NCBI GenBank assembly: GCA_020073375.1
Contig: JAIQFG010000015.1
Coordinates: 1-64,000 of the forward strand
Reading direction: 5' to 3'
From: Terriglobia bacterium
Lineage (GTDB): Bacteria; Acidobacteriota; Terriglobia; Acidiferrales; UBA7541
DNA length: 64,000 nucleotides
The position numbers and the translations under genes are program-made. Within the stretch, counting starts at the first letter, position 1; each line of letters begins with the position of its first letter. Under the pieces are notes generated by a model, which was not told where the DNA came from, ran no database searches, and worked only from the letters and a program-made list of their open reading frames with translations. Positions 18,278 through 28,779 of the stretch are shown piece by piece.

Positions 18278-19033
18278 GTGAAATCGAAATCATGCCCCGC
18301 GGCCCTGGTTTTTTCAGCCATGGCCGGATTTTTGTTTTCCCTGGCGTCTCCGGTTGTCTCCGCCCAGCAATCCTCGGTCTCCGCGCAGCAGCTCACGCGC
18401 CTGCTGGAAGAACATTACCGCCATTTGAAAACGCTGAGAGCGATTTTCTTGGAACGCTACAGCGAAGGCCCGAAACAATCGCGCGTCGAATCCGGCACCG
18501 CCTATTTCCGCCGGCCCGGCCAAATGCGCTGGGAATACGAATCGCCGGAAAAGAAATTGTTCCTGGCGGACGGGAAAACGATTTGGTTTTACGTTCCCTA
18601 CGATCACACCGTCACCAAAGCCCCGGCCCGGGAAAGCACGGACTGGCGCGCCCCGCTCGCCCTGCTAACCGGAAAAGTGGAACTGTCACGATTGTGCAAG
18701 ACGGTGGACCTGGCCGAGCAGCCGGGCCTGCCCCCGGGGCATTCCGTGCTGCGCTGCCTGCCCAAAAATCAGCCGAAAGCCGCGGGGCGTGAGCACTCGC
18801 CCGACGCCGCCACCGATCCCGCCGCGGCGGAGGATTTCACAGAAGTCCTGTTGGAGGTGGATTCGTCGTCCGGAGAGCTTGCGCGGATCGAGATTCGCCA
18901 GCCGGGCGGCGTGGAGCTGGAGTACCGGTTCGGAAACTGGCAGACCGATATTCCGCTGTCGCCGGACTTGTTTCGCTTTGAAGTTCCGCGGGGAGTGGCC
19001 GTGGTCGATGGAACCGCGCTGGCGCCGCAGTAG
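18278..19033 (+). CDS. LolA-like outer-membrane lipoprotein carrier
   Basis: 251 residues from GTG 18278, which gives a standard signal peptide (KSKSCPAALVFSAMAGFLF... VSA). The LolA fold pattern follows: an N-terminal helix (QQLTRLLEEHYRHLKTLRAIF), then strands SGTAYFRRPGQMRWEYESPEK and LFLADGKTIWFYVPYDHTVTK. It would ferry lipoproteins through the periplasm. The middle (about 175-205) has a Pro/Ala-rich insertion. The open frame begins at 18182 but that part overlaps the pilin gene. The TAG stop (19031-19033) is part of the GTAG foot of repeat E1. Confidence 0.8.
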   Translation: MKSKSCPAALVFSAMAGFLFSLASPVVSAQQSSVSAQQLTRLLEEHYRHLKTLRAIFLERYSEGPKQSRVESGTAYFRRPGQMRWEYESPEKKLFLADGKTIWFYVPYDHTVTKAPARESTDWRAPLALLTGKVELSRLCKTVDLAEQPGLPPGHSVLRCLPKNQPKAAGREHSPDAATDPAAAEDFTEVLLEVDSSSGELARIEIRQPGGVELEYRFGNWQTDIPLSPDLFRFEVPRGVAVVDGTALAPQ

Positions 19034-19129
19034 CACAGCCACTTTGGCTGTGGGGGTTTGTAGGCCGGAGGGACGGTGCCCGCGGGACTATAATTGCCAA
19101 AACCACACAGGCAAGAGTGCCAGTGCTAC
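19030..19129. repeat. family E palindrome doublet (E1)
   Basis: GTAG plus CACAGCCACTTTGGCTGTG, a spacer with a second GTAGG, then CACAGGCAAGAGTGCCAGTG plus CTAC. Its GTAG contains the stop codon of the LolA-like gene. Confidence 0.85.
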
Positions 19130-19253
19130 CGAAACCCGCCCCAAATCGATAGGCAAAAGAGATACTAACTGTTTGACATGCTCGCGCCGAGGGCGCCGAG
19201 TTGCAGTCTTTTCCCGATGCTAAACTGATTGTTGGGCTGGGAGAAGAGGCGCG

Positions 19254-21059
19254 ATGACGGGCACGGAATCCACCAGGGCGGAACTAAAACCAAAGGGCAA
19301 GAGCACGCCCGAATCGTACTATGCGCGGATCGTTCTGCTCATCACGGCAGTTACCTACCTGGGCACCGTCAAATTCGATTTTGTCGCCGGAGATTACGCG
19401 CAGATCCTATCCAACCCCTTCATCAAGGCGTGGCGTTACGCCCCGCAGTATTTTTCCGGAGTGCTATGGCGGCAATTGTTTCCACCGACGCCGGGAGGCA
19501 CCTATCGTCCACTGATGCTGTTGTGGACGCGTCTGACCTACGCGATTTTTGCGGACCGTTCCCTGGCGTGGCACACCCTCGCGATTGTGCTGCACGTGCT
19601 GGCGACCTGGCTGGTGTACCTGCTGATCAGAAAAATGACCGGGAGGTTCACCCTCGCCTGGCTCACGGCGCTGCTTTTCGGCGTGCATCCGGTGCACCAT
19701 GAAGTGGTGGCCTGGGTGTGGGGAGCCGGAGAATCGTTTTTCGCGATTCTGTTTCTCGCCGCGTTTCTGGCGTACCTGCAGTCGCTGGAAAAATCAAAAG
19801 CGATTTGGATGAGCGTTTCCGGCGTCCTGTACGCACTGGGCCTGCTCAGCAATGGGTCGGCGATTGTCCTTCCCGCGCTGGTGTTTGCTCACCAGTGGAT
19901 TTCCAGCGGTGTAGGAGAGCAAGCGGAACGCAGCGCCTCCGCCGTGCGTTTCCGGCGCGCCTTGCAAACCGCGGCGGTCTACACCCCGGTTGCCGCCGTC
20001 TACCTATTCATTCGGTACAAGGTCGCGGCGGGGCAAACCCAGCCCATGGCGATGGCTTCCTTTTCCAAGTGGCTGCTTACGCTTCCGTCGGTGTTGTTGT
20101 TCTATGCCAGGAACTGGTTCTTCCCGGCGCGGCTCGCCGCGTTTTACGATCTCTACTATCAATCGCGGGTGAATGTGGGGCACGTGATTTTGCCGGCGCT
20201 GATCGTATTGGCGCTGGGCGGGGCGATTTGGGCATCGCGGAAATGGCTCGGCAGCAGGGAAGTTTCGCTGGCGGCCGCCTGGATTGTTGTGCCGCTGCTT
20301 CCGGCCCTGGCTTTCGTGCTGTTTCCTCCGGATGAACTGGTGCATGACCGCTATTTTTATGTCCCGAGCATAGGCGCGTCGCTGCTGGTCGCCTTGCTGC
20401 TCGAACGTGTGCTGCGCTCTCCGCGGCGGGAGTTTGAGCAGCCGCTTCGGCTGGTGGCGGGCGCACTGGCGCTGGCGCTTGGCCTGGCCGTATGCACGGT
20501 TTGGACCTCGCAGTTTTGGAAGAACGATGGCGCTCTTTTCAGCCGCGCCCATGAACTCGCTCCCGCGAATTCCGCCGCTGCCAGCGGGTTGAGCGAAGAG
20601 TACATCGACGCCAGGCAGTTCGATCAGGCCGAGGCGCTGCTCCAATCGGCCGGCGAAAATGGCGCCGGCGATTCGCGATACTTGTTGAACCTGGGCCGCG
20701 CGCAATACCTGAAGAAACAGTACGACAGCGCGGAGGAAACCATCCGTCATTCGATCGCCGTCGGACCCGATACGGGTGAGCCTTACGTTTACCTCGGCAT
20801 GATCCAGTTGAAGCAGGACCATCCGCATGACGCGTTGGCCAATTTGCAGCGCGCCGTGGAAATTAATCCCGAGGATGCGCATTTTCACACCAGCTATGGA
20901 ATCGTCCTGGAGGTGAACGGCGACTGCACCGCCGCCATGTCTCAGTTTGAAGCGGCGCTGGCGCTGAATCCTGGGGACGGACTGACGCAGCGGGAGATGT
21001 TCCGCTGCCGCGCCAATGCAACCGCGCCTGCGCCGGCGAGTGCCCCGCCTAAGCCGTGA
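19254..21059 (+). CDS. TMTC-like membrane glycosyltransferase with TPR tail
   Basis: 601 residues. About ten helices span residues 25-430. The early loop has FDFVAGDYAQILSNP, and HPVHHEVVAWVWGAGESFF matches the HPxHxEaVA motif of TMTC/DUF1736-type O-mannosyltransferases in the GT-C clan. The C-terminal 150 residues are TPR repeats (SRYLLNLGRAQYLKKQYDSA, GEPYVYLGMIQLKQ, AHFHTSYGIVLEVNGDCTAA). It likely transfers a lipid-linked sugar to a periplasmic protein. It is the second GT-C enzyme flanking the pilins. Preceded by GAGAAGAGG near the ATG. Confidence 0.75.
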   Translation: MTGTESTRAELKPKGKSTPESYYARIVLLITAVTYLGTVKFDFVAGDYAQILSNPFIKAWRYAPQYFSGVLWRQLFPPTPGGTYRPLMLLWTRLTYAIFADRSLAWHTLAIVLHVLATWLVYLLIRKMTGRFTLAWLTALLFGVHPVHHEVVAWVWGAGESFFAILFLAAFLAYLQSLEKSKAIWMSVSGVLYALGLLSNGSAIVLPALVFAHQWISSGVGEQAERSASAVRFRRALQTAAVYTPVAAVYLFIRYKVAAGQTQPMAMASFSKWLLTLPSVLLFYARNWFFPARLAAFYDLYYQSRVNVGHVILPALIVLALGGAIWASRKWLGSREVSLAAAWIVVPLLPALAFVLFPPDELVHDRYFYVPSIGASLLVALLLERVLRSPRREFEQPLRLVAGALALALGLAVCTVWTSQFWKNDGALFSRAHELAPANSAAASGLSEEYIDARQFDQAEALLQSAGENGAGDSRYLLNLGRAQYLKKQYDSAEETIRHSIAVGPDTGEPYVYLGMIQLKQDHPHDALANLQRAVEINPEDAHFHTSYGIVLEVNGDCTAAMSQFEAALALNPGDGLTQREMFRCRANATAPAPASAPPKP

Positions 21060-21398
21060 AGCGCATCGCCTGAAATTTGAGCAGCTTCGCCGGAGCAACG
21101 CGCCGCCCGGGATATTCATCTGTGTCTCATGTGGCGGCAATCGAGTATTGAAGATCGAGTGGTACTTGCGTGCTAGTGTTCCAATTCAGGCTCTCCAGCC
21201 GGTTTGAAACAGAGCGCGGCGCCATGATTTTGCGCTAACCCAATGCCGGCGCGATCCTTATCGGATCAAAAACCGTAAGGTACGGCCCGGACTCCCCCGC
21301 CGGGCGTTTCCGACAGATGGACCGGTGGAGGTGCCTAGCTGCACATGCAAGGGGTTGCACGGCTTCTAGAACCAGAATGGTTGCGGTACACTCACAAC
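21060..21398. other. intergenic region before the second pilus-like operon
   Basis: 339 bases with no open frame of interest and no REP-type repeat. It should contain the promoter of the seven-gene operon that follows; no strong sigma-70 or sigma-54 match was found. Confidence 0.4.
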
Positions 21399-22616
21399 AT
21401 GGCTGAGTTTCAATGCAAAGTCGCCGATTCCACCGGGAGAGTTTACTCCCAAGTTGAGGCGGCGGAATCCATCGAGGAGGCTCGGCAGAAACTGACCGAC
21501 CGCGGCCTGTTTGTGTACCAGGTGCGGCCGAATTCCGGGATGCTGGGTGAAACATTTGGAACACGCCGCGAGAAGACCGTCGAGGGCAACGATTTTCTGG
21601 TCTTCAACCAGCAATTCAACACGCTGATCAAGGCGGGCATTCCGATTCTGCGCGCGCTGGACCTGCTGGCCGAACGCGCCGCGGCCGAAAAGTTGCGGCC
21701 CATTCTGGCCGAGGTTCGCCGGCTGGTCCGGGAGGGAAGCCCGCTGTCGGAAGCGCTGGAAAAGCAGGGAGTATTTCCGAAGGTCTACACGGTTTCCGTG
21801 CTGGCGGGAGAAAAGAGCGGAAATCTGTCGGGAGTTCTCGATTACTACGTCGCGTATCAGAGAGTCACGACGGGGCTGAAGAAGAAATTAATTTCGACGC
21901 TGATTTATCCCGTGATTCTGGTTTGCGCGTCAGTCGCAATCGTGACGTACCTGGTGGGCTCCGTAATTCCCAAGTTCGCGCAGCTCTATAGCGACTTGAA
22001 TATCAATCTTCCGACGGCCACGCGCATCCTGCTGGCGGTGACGGTCACTTACCGGCCCTACCTGCTGGGCACGGTGGCGCTGATCGTGATCGTTTCCATC
22101 GCTTCATACGCCTACTCCCGTTCGGATCAGGGCGGGCTGGCGATGGAGCGCCTGCGCATGCGCCTGCCGTTGATCGGCGACACGCTGACGAAATTTCAAT
22201 TCGCGCAATTTTGCCGCACCCTCTCCACGCTGCTCACGGGCGGCACGCCCCTGGTGCAGGCCATGGAAACGGCCGGAGGGGCCATCAAGGGCCGCCTGGT
22301 TTCCGGCGCCATCGCGCACGGCGCGCAACTGGTGCGCGAAGGGCAATCGCTGCACAACGGACTGGAATCCACCGGCATGGTCCCGGATCTGGCGCTGGAC
22401 ATGATCGAAGTGGGCGAGGCCAGCGGAGCCCTGGCGCCGATGCTGGGAAGCGTCGCCGAATTTTACGAAGACGAAGTGAACAACCAACTGACGAACTTGA
22501 TCGCACTGGTGGAACCCGCCATCCTGGTTTTCATGGCGGTCCTGATTCTTTTCATTCTGCTGGCGCTGTACCTTCCGATGTTTTCGATGTCCATCGGCGG
22601 TCAGGGACAGGGATAA
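21399..22616 (+). CDS. PilC/GspF-type platform protein of second system
   Basis: 405 residues from ATG 21399 (the frame opens at 21345). N-terminal part AEFQCKVADSTGRV resembles GspF/PilC starts, followed by two GspF domains (FNQQFNTLIKAGIPILRALDLLAE; FCRTLSTLLTGGTPLVQAMETAGG) and helices near 170-195, 220-245 and 375-400. It pairs with the ATPase six bases downstream. Clearly distinct from pilC at 10419, so the genome has two complete motor/platform pairs. Confidence 0.9.
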   Translation: MAEFQCKVADSTGRVYSQVEAAESIEEARQKLTDRGLFVYQVRPNSGMLGETFGTRREKTVEGNDFLVFNQQFNTLIKAGIPILRALDLLAERAAAEKLRPILAEVRRLVREGSPLSEALEKQGVFPKVYTVSVLAGEKSGNLSGVLDYYVAYQRVTTGLKKKLISTLIYPVILVCASVAIVTYLVGSVIPKFAQLYSDLNINLPTATRILLAVTVTYRPYLLGTVALIVIVSIASYAYSRSDQGGLAMERLRMRLPLIGDTLTKFQFAQFCRTLSTLLTGGTPLVQAMETAGGAIKGRLVSGAIAHGAQLVREGQSLHNGLESTGMVPDLALDMIEVGEASGALAPMLGSVAEFYEDEVNNQLTNLIALVEPAILVFMAVLILFILLALYLPMFSMSIGGQGQG

Positions 22617-22622
22617 GCAGCC

Positions 22623-24240
<1,618 letters not shown>

Positions 24241-24248
<8 letters not shown>

Positions 24249-25224
24249 CCGCAACAGCATCCGCCAGGGAATTTATCAGAGCCAGATCGTGCGGCGAATG
24301 GCGCGGTGGCTGGACGCCATTCCCCATCCGCTGATTGCCTGTGAAATCGCGGCCGATTACGTGGCCGCGGCGCGCTGGGCGCGCACCGGGCTGGCTCTGG
24401 AGGGCTACGCGGTCGAGGCCTTACATCCCGGTTCAATCACGCCGACCGCGGCGGAGTCCAACCTGGTGGACTCGGAAGGCGTCCGCGCGGCGGTCGGACG
24501 CGTGTTCTCGCGGCTGCGCGTGAAAGACGAGGAAGTCGCGCTGCTGGTCCCGGACGCCGTCATCCGCGTGTTTGTCCTGCACTTCGACGAATTTCCCCGC
24601 AAGAGCGACGAAGCCATTCCCATGCTGCGCTGGCGGCTGAAAAAAAGCGTGCCGTTCGAGGCCGAGGAAACGCTGATCTCCTACATGCGGCAGTCGCCGA
24701 AAGAAAATGGCGTGGACATCGTTACGGGCCTGGCGCGCCTGCGCATCGTCCGCGAGTATGAAGCGCTGATGGAGTCGGTGGGCATGTCGCCCGGCGTGGT
24801 CATGAGCTCCACGCTGGCGGCGTTGCCGCTGCTTTCCGACGGCAAGCCGGCGTTGCTGGCCCGCGTGGCCGGCGCAACGCTTACCACGGCCATCGTTCGC
24901 GAAGGCGTATTGTGCGGCTACCGCTGCATCACGCTGCCGGCGGACGGGCGGCATATCACTCCGCAGGCGCTGCTGGACGAAGTCTATCCCCTGGCGGCCT
25001 ATTATCAGGACACCTGGAGCGAAGGCATCGCCCAGGTGCATCTGGCCGGACTGGCAGAACGCACCAGGGAATTTATCGAGCCCATGGAAGGCGAGCTGGG
25101 CTGTCCGGTGGGGGAGCTGCTGACGGCGGCGTCGGCCGATGGGCTGATCCGCGAGGATGAGCGCCCGCTGGCCGAACGCGGCCTGGAAGCGCTGATCGGC
25201 TGGACGATGAATCGCGGAGCGTAA
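24241..25224 (+). CDS. PilM-like cytoplasmic assembly protein
   Basis: 327 residues from TTG 24241, inside the end of the ATPase gene; ATG 24298 is an alternative. Position between the ATPase and PilN-like gene and the pattern LLVPDAVIRVFVLHFDEFPRK and LRWRLKKSVPFEAEE fit PilM. The actin-type nucleotide motifs are weak: the first phosphate loop reads ACEIAADYVAAARW where PilM usually has a DIG-S/T pattern. It may therefore bind no ATP and act like the cytoplasmic half of GspL. Assignment rests partly on gene order. Confidence 0.7.
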
Positions 25225-25316
25225 CAAATTTGTGCGACAATCTGATCGGGCGCTACGTTGAGATTCGTTTCTCAGTTTGAATTGAAAATCGGCAAGCGAA
25301 AGGGAACTCAGGCTTC

Positions 25317-25883
25317 ATGAAGGTTCGGCTCAATCTTTCCACATCTCCACTGGTCAGCAACCGGCGGTTCACGCTGTGGACCTCCGTGCTCGGAGGAGTG
25401 GGCCTGGTCTTCCTGCTGGTGCTTTCGCAACGCGCTTATTCCACCTGGAGCAGCGACAAGTCCTTTCGCGCCAGACAAGGCGCCCTGCAAGGCGAAGTGA
25501 TGACGCTGGAACGCCAGCGGCAAAGCCTATCGACTTTTTTTGAGGACGCCGACAACGTGAAGCGCCGGCAGCGCGCCGCCTACCTGAACTCTCTCATCCA
25601 GCAGCGCGCCTTTCCCTGGATCAAGATTTTCATGGACCTCGAGGAGATTCTCCCCGACGGCGCGCGTGTGGTCAGCATCGAACCCAAGCTGGTCGGCGAC
25701 GACGTGCAGCTGAAAGTGCTGGTGGGCGCGGCCAGCGACGAAAGCAAATTAAAATTCCTGAAGGCGCTGGAAAAATCCGCGCAATTTTCGCACATCCAGC
25801 TGCTGAGCGAGACGCGCCCCGTGCGGCCCGAGCAGTCCGACCGCGTCATGCTTGAGCTGCAGGCGCAGTATTCTGTGATATGA
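25317..25883 (+). CDS. PilN-like inner-membrane assembly protein
   Basis: 188 residues. N-terminal LNLSTSP motif (the NLL-type PilM-binding segment of PilN), one helix (about 20-42), coiled region, then a ferredoxin-like periplasmic domain (LEEILPDGARVVSIEPKL... LKVLVGAASDESKLKFLKALE). Two bases separate its stop from the ATG of the PilO-like gene. Confidence 0.82.
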   Translation: MKVRLNLSTSPLVSNRRFTLWTSVLGGVGLVFLLVLSQRAYSTWSSDKSFRARQGALQGEVMTLERQRQSLSTFFEDADNVKRRQRAAYLNSLIQQRAFPWIKIFMDLEEILPDGARVVSIEPKLVGDDVQLKVLVGAASDESKLKFLKALEKSAQFSHIQLLSETRPVRPEQSDRVMLELQAQYSVI

Positions 25884-25884
25884 C

Positions 25885-26433
25885 ATGAGACCCGCGCTTG
25901 AACACCGGAACAAGATTGTCCGCTGGTCGCTGGCCGGAGTGCTGGCGGCGGACCTGATCCTGCTTGGCGTGAACTGGAACATGAGCCGCTCTCCGCACGT
26001 GCAGCCCGGGGATATCAACCGCCTGGCCATGGTCGAAAAATCCTACCGGGCGGACAACGCGCGCCTGGAACGATTCCGCGCCGAATTGCCCGCCGACGAA
26101 AAACAGTGGGACGATTTTTTCAACACGCATTTCCAACCCGCCGGGCAGGGTTACTCGGCGATCAGCGAGGATTTGGGCAAGCTGTCGCGTTCCTCGGGCC
26201 TGCAGTCGGACACCATCACGTTTCGCCAGCACGATCCGGACGCGCGCGGCCTGATGGAGCTGGAAATCTCGACGGCCGTCGAGGGCGATTACGACAGCCT
26301 GGTGAAGTTCCTGGACAAGCTCGAGCATTCCGACAATTTTTACGTGCTGGACGGACTGACGCTGTCGTCGAACACCGGTGGCGGGAAACTGCGATTGAAC
26401 TTGCAGCTGCGCACTTATTTCCGGACCATTTGA
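25885..26433 (+). CDS. PilO-like inner-membrane assembly protein
   Basis: 182 residues: a basic start, one helix (about 13-31), a coiled stretch (MVEKSYRADNARLERFRAEL) and a C-terminal ferredoxin-like domain (MELEISTAVEGDYDSLVKFLDKLE). This matches PilO, which pairs with PilN. Position after the PilN-like gene strengthens the call. Confidence 0.8.
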   Translation: MRPALEHRNKIVRWSLAGVLAADLILLGVNWNMSRSPHVQPGDINRLAMVEKSYRADNARLERFRAELPADEKQWDDFFNTHFQPAGQGYSAISEDLGKLSRSSGLQSDTITFRQHDPDARGLMELEISTAVEGDYDSLVKFLDKLEHSDNFYVLDGLTLSSNTGGGKLRLNLQLRTYFRTI

Positions 26434-26465
26434 GCGGACACGGGTGAAGTGAACGCGAAATTGAC

Positions 26466-27011
26466 ATGAAACGGAAAACACAACAGATCGTTCTCGGCGT
26501 GCTCTTCGTTGTCCTGCTGGTGGTCGCCTACTACGCGATCCCGCGCAACGAGTCCGCGCCCGGCGCGGCCCCCGCGGCCACGTTCAACGATCGCTTCACT
26601 CCGCTCAACGTCGATAATCCCGCGCTGCGCATGGACATTCTGAAGCGCTTTCTGGCCCTGGAATACAAGGGAGGCCACCGCAACATTTTCAGCGCCGCGG
26701 CGCCTCCTCCTCCGGCTCCCCCGGTTGCTGTGAAACCGCCGGAACCGGTTCAGCCGGTCACGCCTCCACAGCCGCCTCCGCTCACGGTCGATGCCAAATA
26801 CTTCGGCTACGTCAGCGACATGAACGGCAGCCACCGCAAGGCGTTCTTCGCCACATCGAATAACGAGGACGTGATCATCGCCGCCGAGGGCGATACGTTC
26901 CTTGGGCGTTTCCGCGTGGATCGCCTTACCAGCACCTCGGCCGACGTTGAAGAGGTTACCACCGGGCGCCACACGACCATGGCCCTGGAACAGCCCGGCC
27001 CCAACGGCTAG
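26466..27011 (+). CDS. PilP/GspC-like periplasmic protein
   Basis: 181 residues: N-terminal membrane anchor (about 7-24), Pro-rich linker (about 85-110: PPPPAPPVAVKPPEP), and a C-terminal beta domain (KYFGYVSDMNGSHRKAFFATSNNEDVIIAAEGDTFLG read in segments) that looks like the homology region of PilP/GspC. In both systems this domain contacts the secretin. No secretin gene is adjacent. The family call is inferred from architecture and place. Confidence 0.65.
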   Translation: MKRKTQQIVLGVLFVVLLVVAYYAIPRNESAPGAAPAATFNDRFTPLNVDNPALRMDILKRFLALEYKGGHRNIFSAAAPPPPAPPVAVKPPEPVQPVTPPQPPPLTVDAKYFGYVSDMNGSHRKAFFATSNNEDVIIAAEGDTFLGRFRVDRLTSTSADVEEVTTGRHTTMALEQPGPNG

Positions 27012-27016
27012 CTCTC

Positions 27017-27856
27017 ATGCATATTTCCCGACCGCCATCGCGCCGCCGCACCCAAGCCGGCTACAGCTTGCTGATGGCCGTGTTTCTGGTCGCCACCGTT
27101 TTGATTCTCGCCGCTGTCTCCGCGCCCAATCTTCTGACCCAGGGACGTCGCGAACGCGAAGCTGATATGGTGTGGCGCGGCGAGCAGTATGAGCGCGCCA
27201 TCGGCCTCTACTACCGCAAGTTCGGTAAATATCCCACCCGGGTCGACGATCTGGTCAAGCAGACTAACGGCGTGCGCTTTCTTCGCCAGGCCTACACCGA
27301 TCCCATGAACAAGGAAGACGGTTCGTGGAGGTTCATTTACGTTGGCCCGAACGGTCAGCTGATCGGCAGCGTCAACCAGACATTGTTGCAGCAGGCTTCG
27401 ATTCCGCAATCTCCGGCCGCCGGCAACTTTGTAGCAGGATCAAATGCAGGCCCCAATTCTCTTGCCACAACGTTTGGAGCCGGGGGACAGCCGGGAAACG
27501 CTGCCGGGGCGGCTCCCGGTGCGACAACCCCCGCGTCTTCACCGAATCCCATGGACTCGCAGCCGCAGCCTTTGGGCGGCGCAGTGCTCGGCGGAAACAT
27601 CATTGGCGTCGGCAGCAAGATCAAGCAATCCTCCGTTCGCATGTACCTGGGAGAAGACACCTACGAGAAGTGGGAATTCATCTGGAACCCGACCCAGTTG
27701 GGAACTGGAATCCCGTCAGCGACTCCGCTCAATCCGGCCGCGCCAGGAGTGACTCCGGCCCCGGGAACGGTTCCGCCCGGCGGGGCTCCAATAGGAGTAA
27801 CTCCTCCGCCGGACGGGACGCCTCCGCCTCCGGTGATCCCTCCGGCGACGCAGTAG
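27017..27856 (+). CDS. pseudopilin lacking Glu5, with long Pro/Gly-rich tail
   Basis: 279 residues. Prepilin-type start RRRTQAG then YSLLMAVFLVATVLILAAV, but position +5 is Met instead of Glu, as in tip-type pseudopilins (GspK). A GspG-like body follows (EQYERAIGLYYRKFGKYPTRVDDL, then DPMNKEDGSWRFIYV). Beyond about residue 130 the protein is low-complexity Gly/Ala/Pro/Ser, with one ordered-looking island (SSVRMYLGEDTYEKWEFIW near 205-225). Five bases after the PilP-like gene. Likely a minor tip or substrate-presenting pseudopilin. Confidence 0.75.
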   Translation: MHISRPPSRRRTQAGYSLLMAVFLVATVLILAAVSAPNLLTQGRREREADMVWRGEQYERAIGLYYRKFGKYPTRVDDLVKQTNGVRFLRQAYTDPMNKEDGSWRFIYVGPNGQLIGSVNQTLLQQASIPQSPAAGNFVAGSNAGPNSLATTFGAGGQPGNAAGAAPGATTPASSPNPMDSQPQPLGGAVLGGNIIGVGSKIKQSSVRMYLGEDTYEKWEFIWNPTQLGTGIPSATPLNPAAPGVTPAPGTVPPGGAPIGVTPPPDGTPPPPVIPPATQ

Positions 27857-27932
27857 ATCTCGCGCGATTCTTCTCAATCCGCGTCTTCATTCCGCAACGA
27901 CTATCTTGTTGATTGCTGAGATCGAGGGTTTG

Positions 27933-28007
27933 GCAGCGCCGGCTTCCCGCCGGCAGTTTTTTCCGCGCCCACAGAAGCAAAACCTGCCGGCGAGACCCCG
28001 GCGATAC
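27933..28007. repeat. family C palindrome doublet (C1)
   Basis: GCAG plus CGCCGGCTTCCCGCCGGCAG, spacer, then GCCGGCGAGACCCCGGCGATAC. Feet are mutated (GCAG, ATAC). Lies in the 251-base gap between the pseudopilin and the convergent transglycosylase gene; nothing else is recognised there. Confidence 0.85.
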
Positions 28008-28107
28008 GTCATAGTCCACGCTCGAAAATGTAATGTCAAAGTTGCCGGACGCTCATTCTCGGAGGGAAATTCCAAGCTGAAGATGATCTGCCGCGTTTGG
28101 GAGCAGC

Positions 28108-28779
28108 CTATCGCAGCGAAACGATCGGATGCATCAGATCGCCGGCCGCGCGGCGGTATTTCTCGGTCACCCGGCGAATGTAGTTCTGGGTTTCACGGTA
28201 GGGAGGCGCGGCGCCGTAATGGGTGACGCGCTGAGGCCCTGCATTATAGGCGGCGAGCGTCAGCGCCAAGTCGCCGTTGTAGCGCAGCAATAATTCCTTC
28301 AGGTAGCGCGTCCCCGCGTCGATATTCTGGGCGGGGTCGAACACATTGGTGACGCCGAAGCGCGCAGCTGTTTCCGGCCGCAATTGCATCAGGCCGCGCG
28401 CGGATCTCCAGGAAACCGCGTTGGGATTGAAATTGGATTCGACCGCGATCACGCTGGCGACCAGTTCCGGAGCCACGCCGTGCGCGCGCGCCGAGGCCGC
28501 CACGAAATCGGCGTAGGGAACGTCGAGTAATTTTACCTTCACCGGCGAAAATGTGTCTTCCGGATCGATGCGCACCAGCGCGCCGGCGGGAATTTCCAGC
28601 GTTCCTCCGGACATGGTCAACCGCACGGAATCGCCAAGTTGTTCGTACCCTGTGATGTGAATGCGCTGGCCGGACTGCAACACGGCGTATTCGGCGCGCG
28701 CGTCCGGGGGCAGTGACGCAACCAGAGCCAGGCCGAGCGCAAGCCATCCGCACAATCGTGTTTTATTCGCGCGCCTCAA
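28108..28779 (-). CDS. lytic transglycosylase (SLT domain)
   Basis: 223 residues with signal peptide (LCGWLALGLALVASLPPDARA). A small beta domain (about 30-85) precedes the SLT fold: catalytic Glu in AVESNFNPNAVSWRSARGLMQL, then DPAQNIDAGTRYLKELL and the AYNAGPQRV motif. It cleaves peptidoglycan glycan strands to anhydro-muropeptides. In the signature RSARGLMQL an Arg-Ser replaces the usual Gly-Ala, a small variation. The start codon overlaps the stop of the HAD gene (ATGA), so the two are co-transcribed. Being next to the pilus-like operon, it could open the wall for it, which is inference. Confidence 0.9.
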   Translation of the reverse strand: MRRANKTRLCGWLALGLALVASLPPDARAEYAVLQSGQRIHITGYEQLGDSVRLTMSGGTLEIPAGALVRIDPEDTFSPVKVKLLDVPYADFVAASARAHGVAPELVASVIAVESNFNPNAVSWRSARGLMQLRPETAARFGVTNVFDPAQNIDAGTRYLKELLLRYNGDLALTLAAYNAGPQRVTHYGAAPPYRETQNYIRRVTEKYRRAAGDLMHPIVSLR

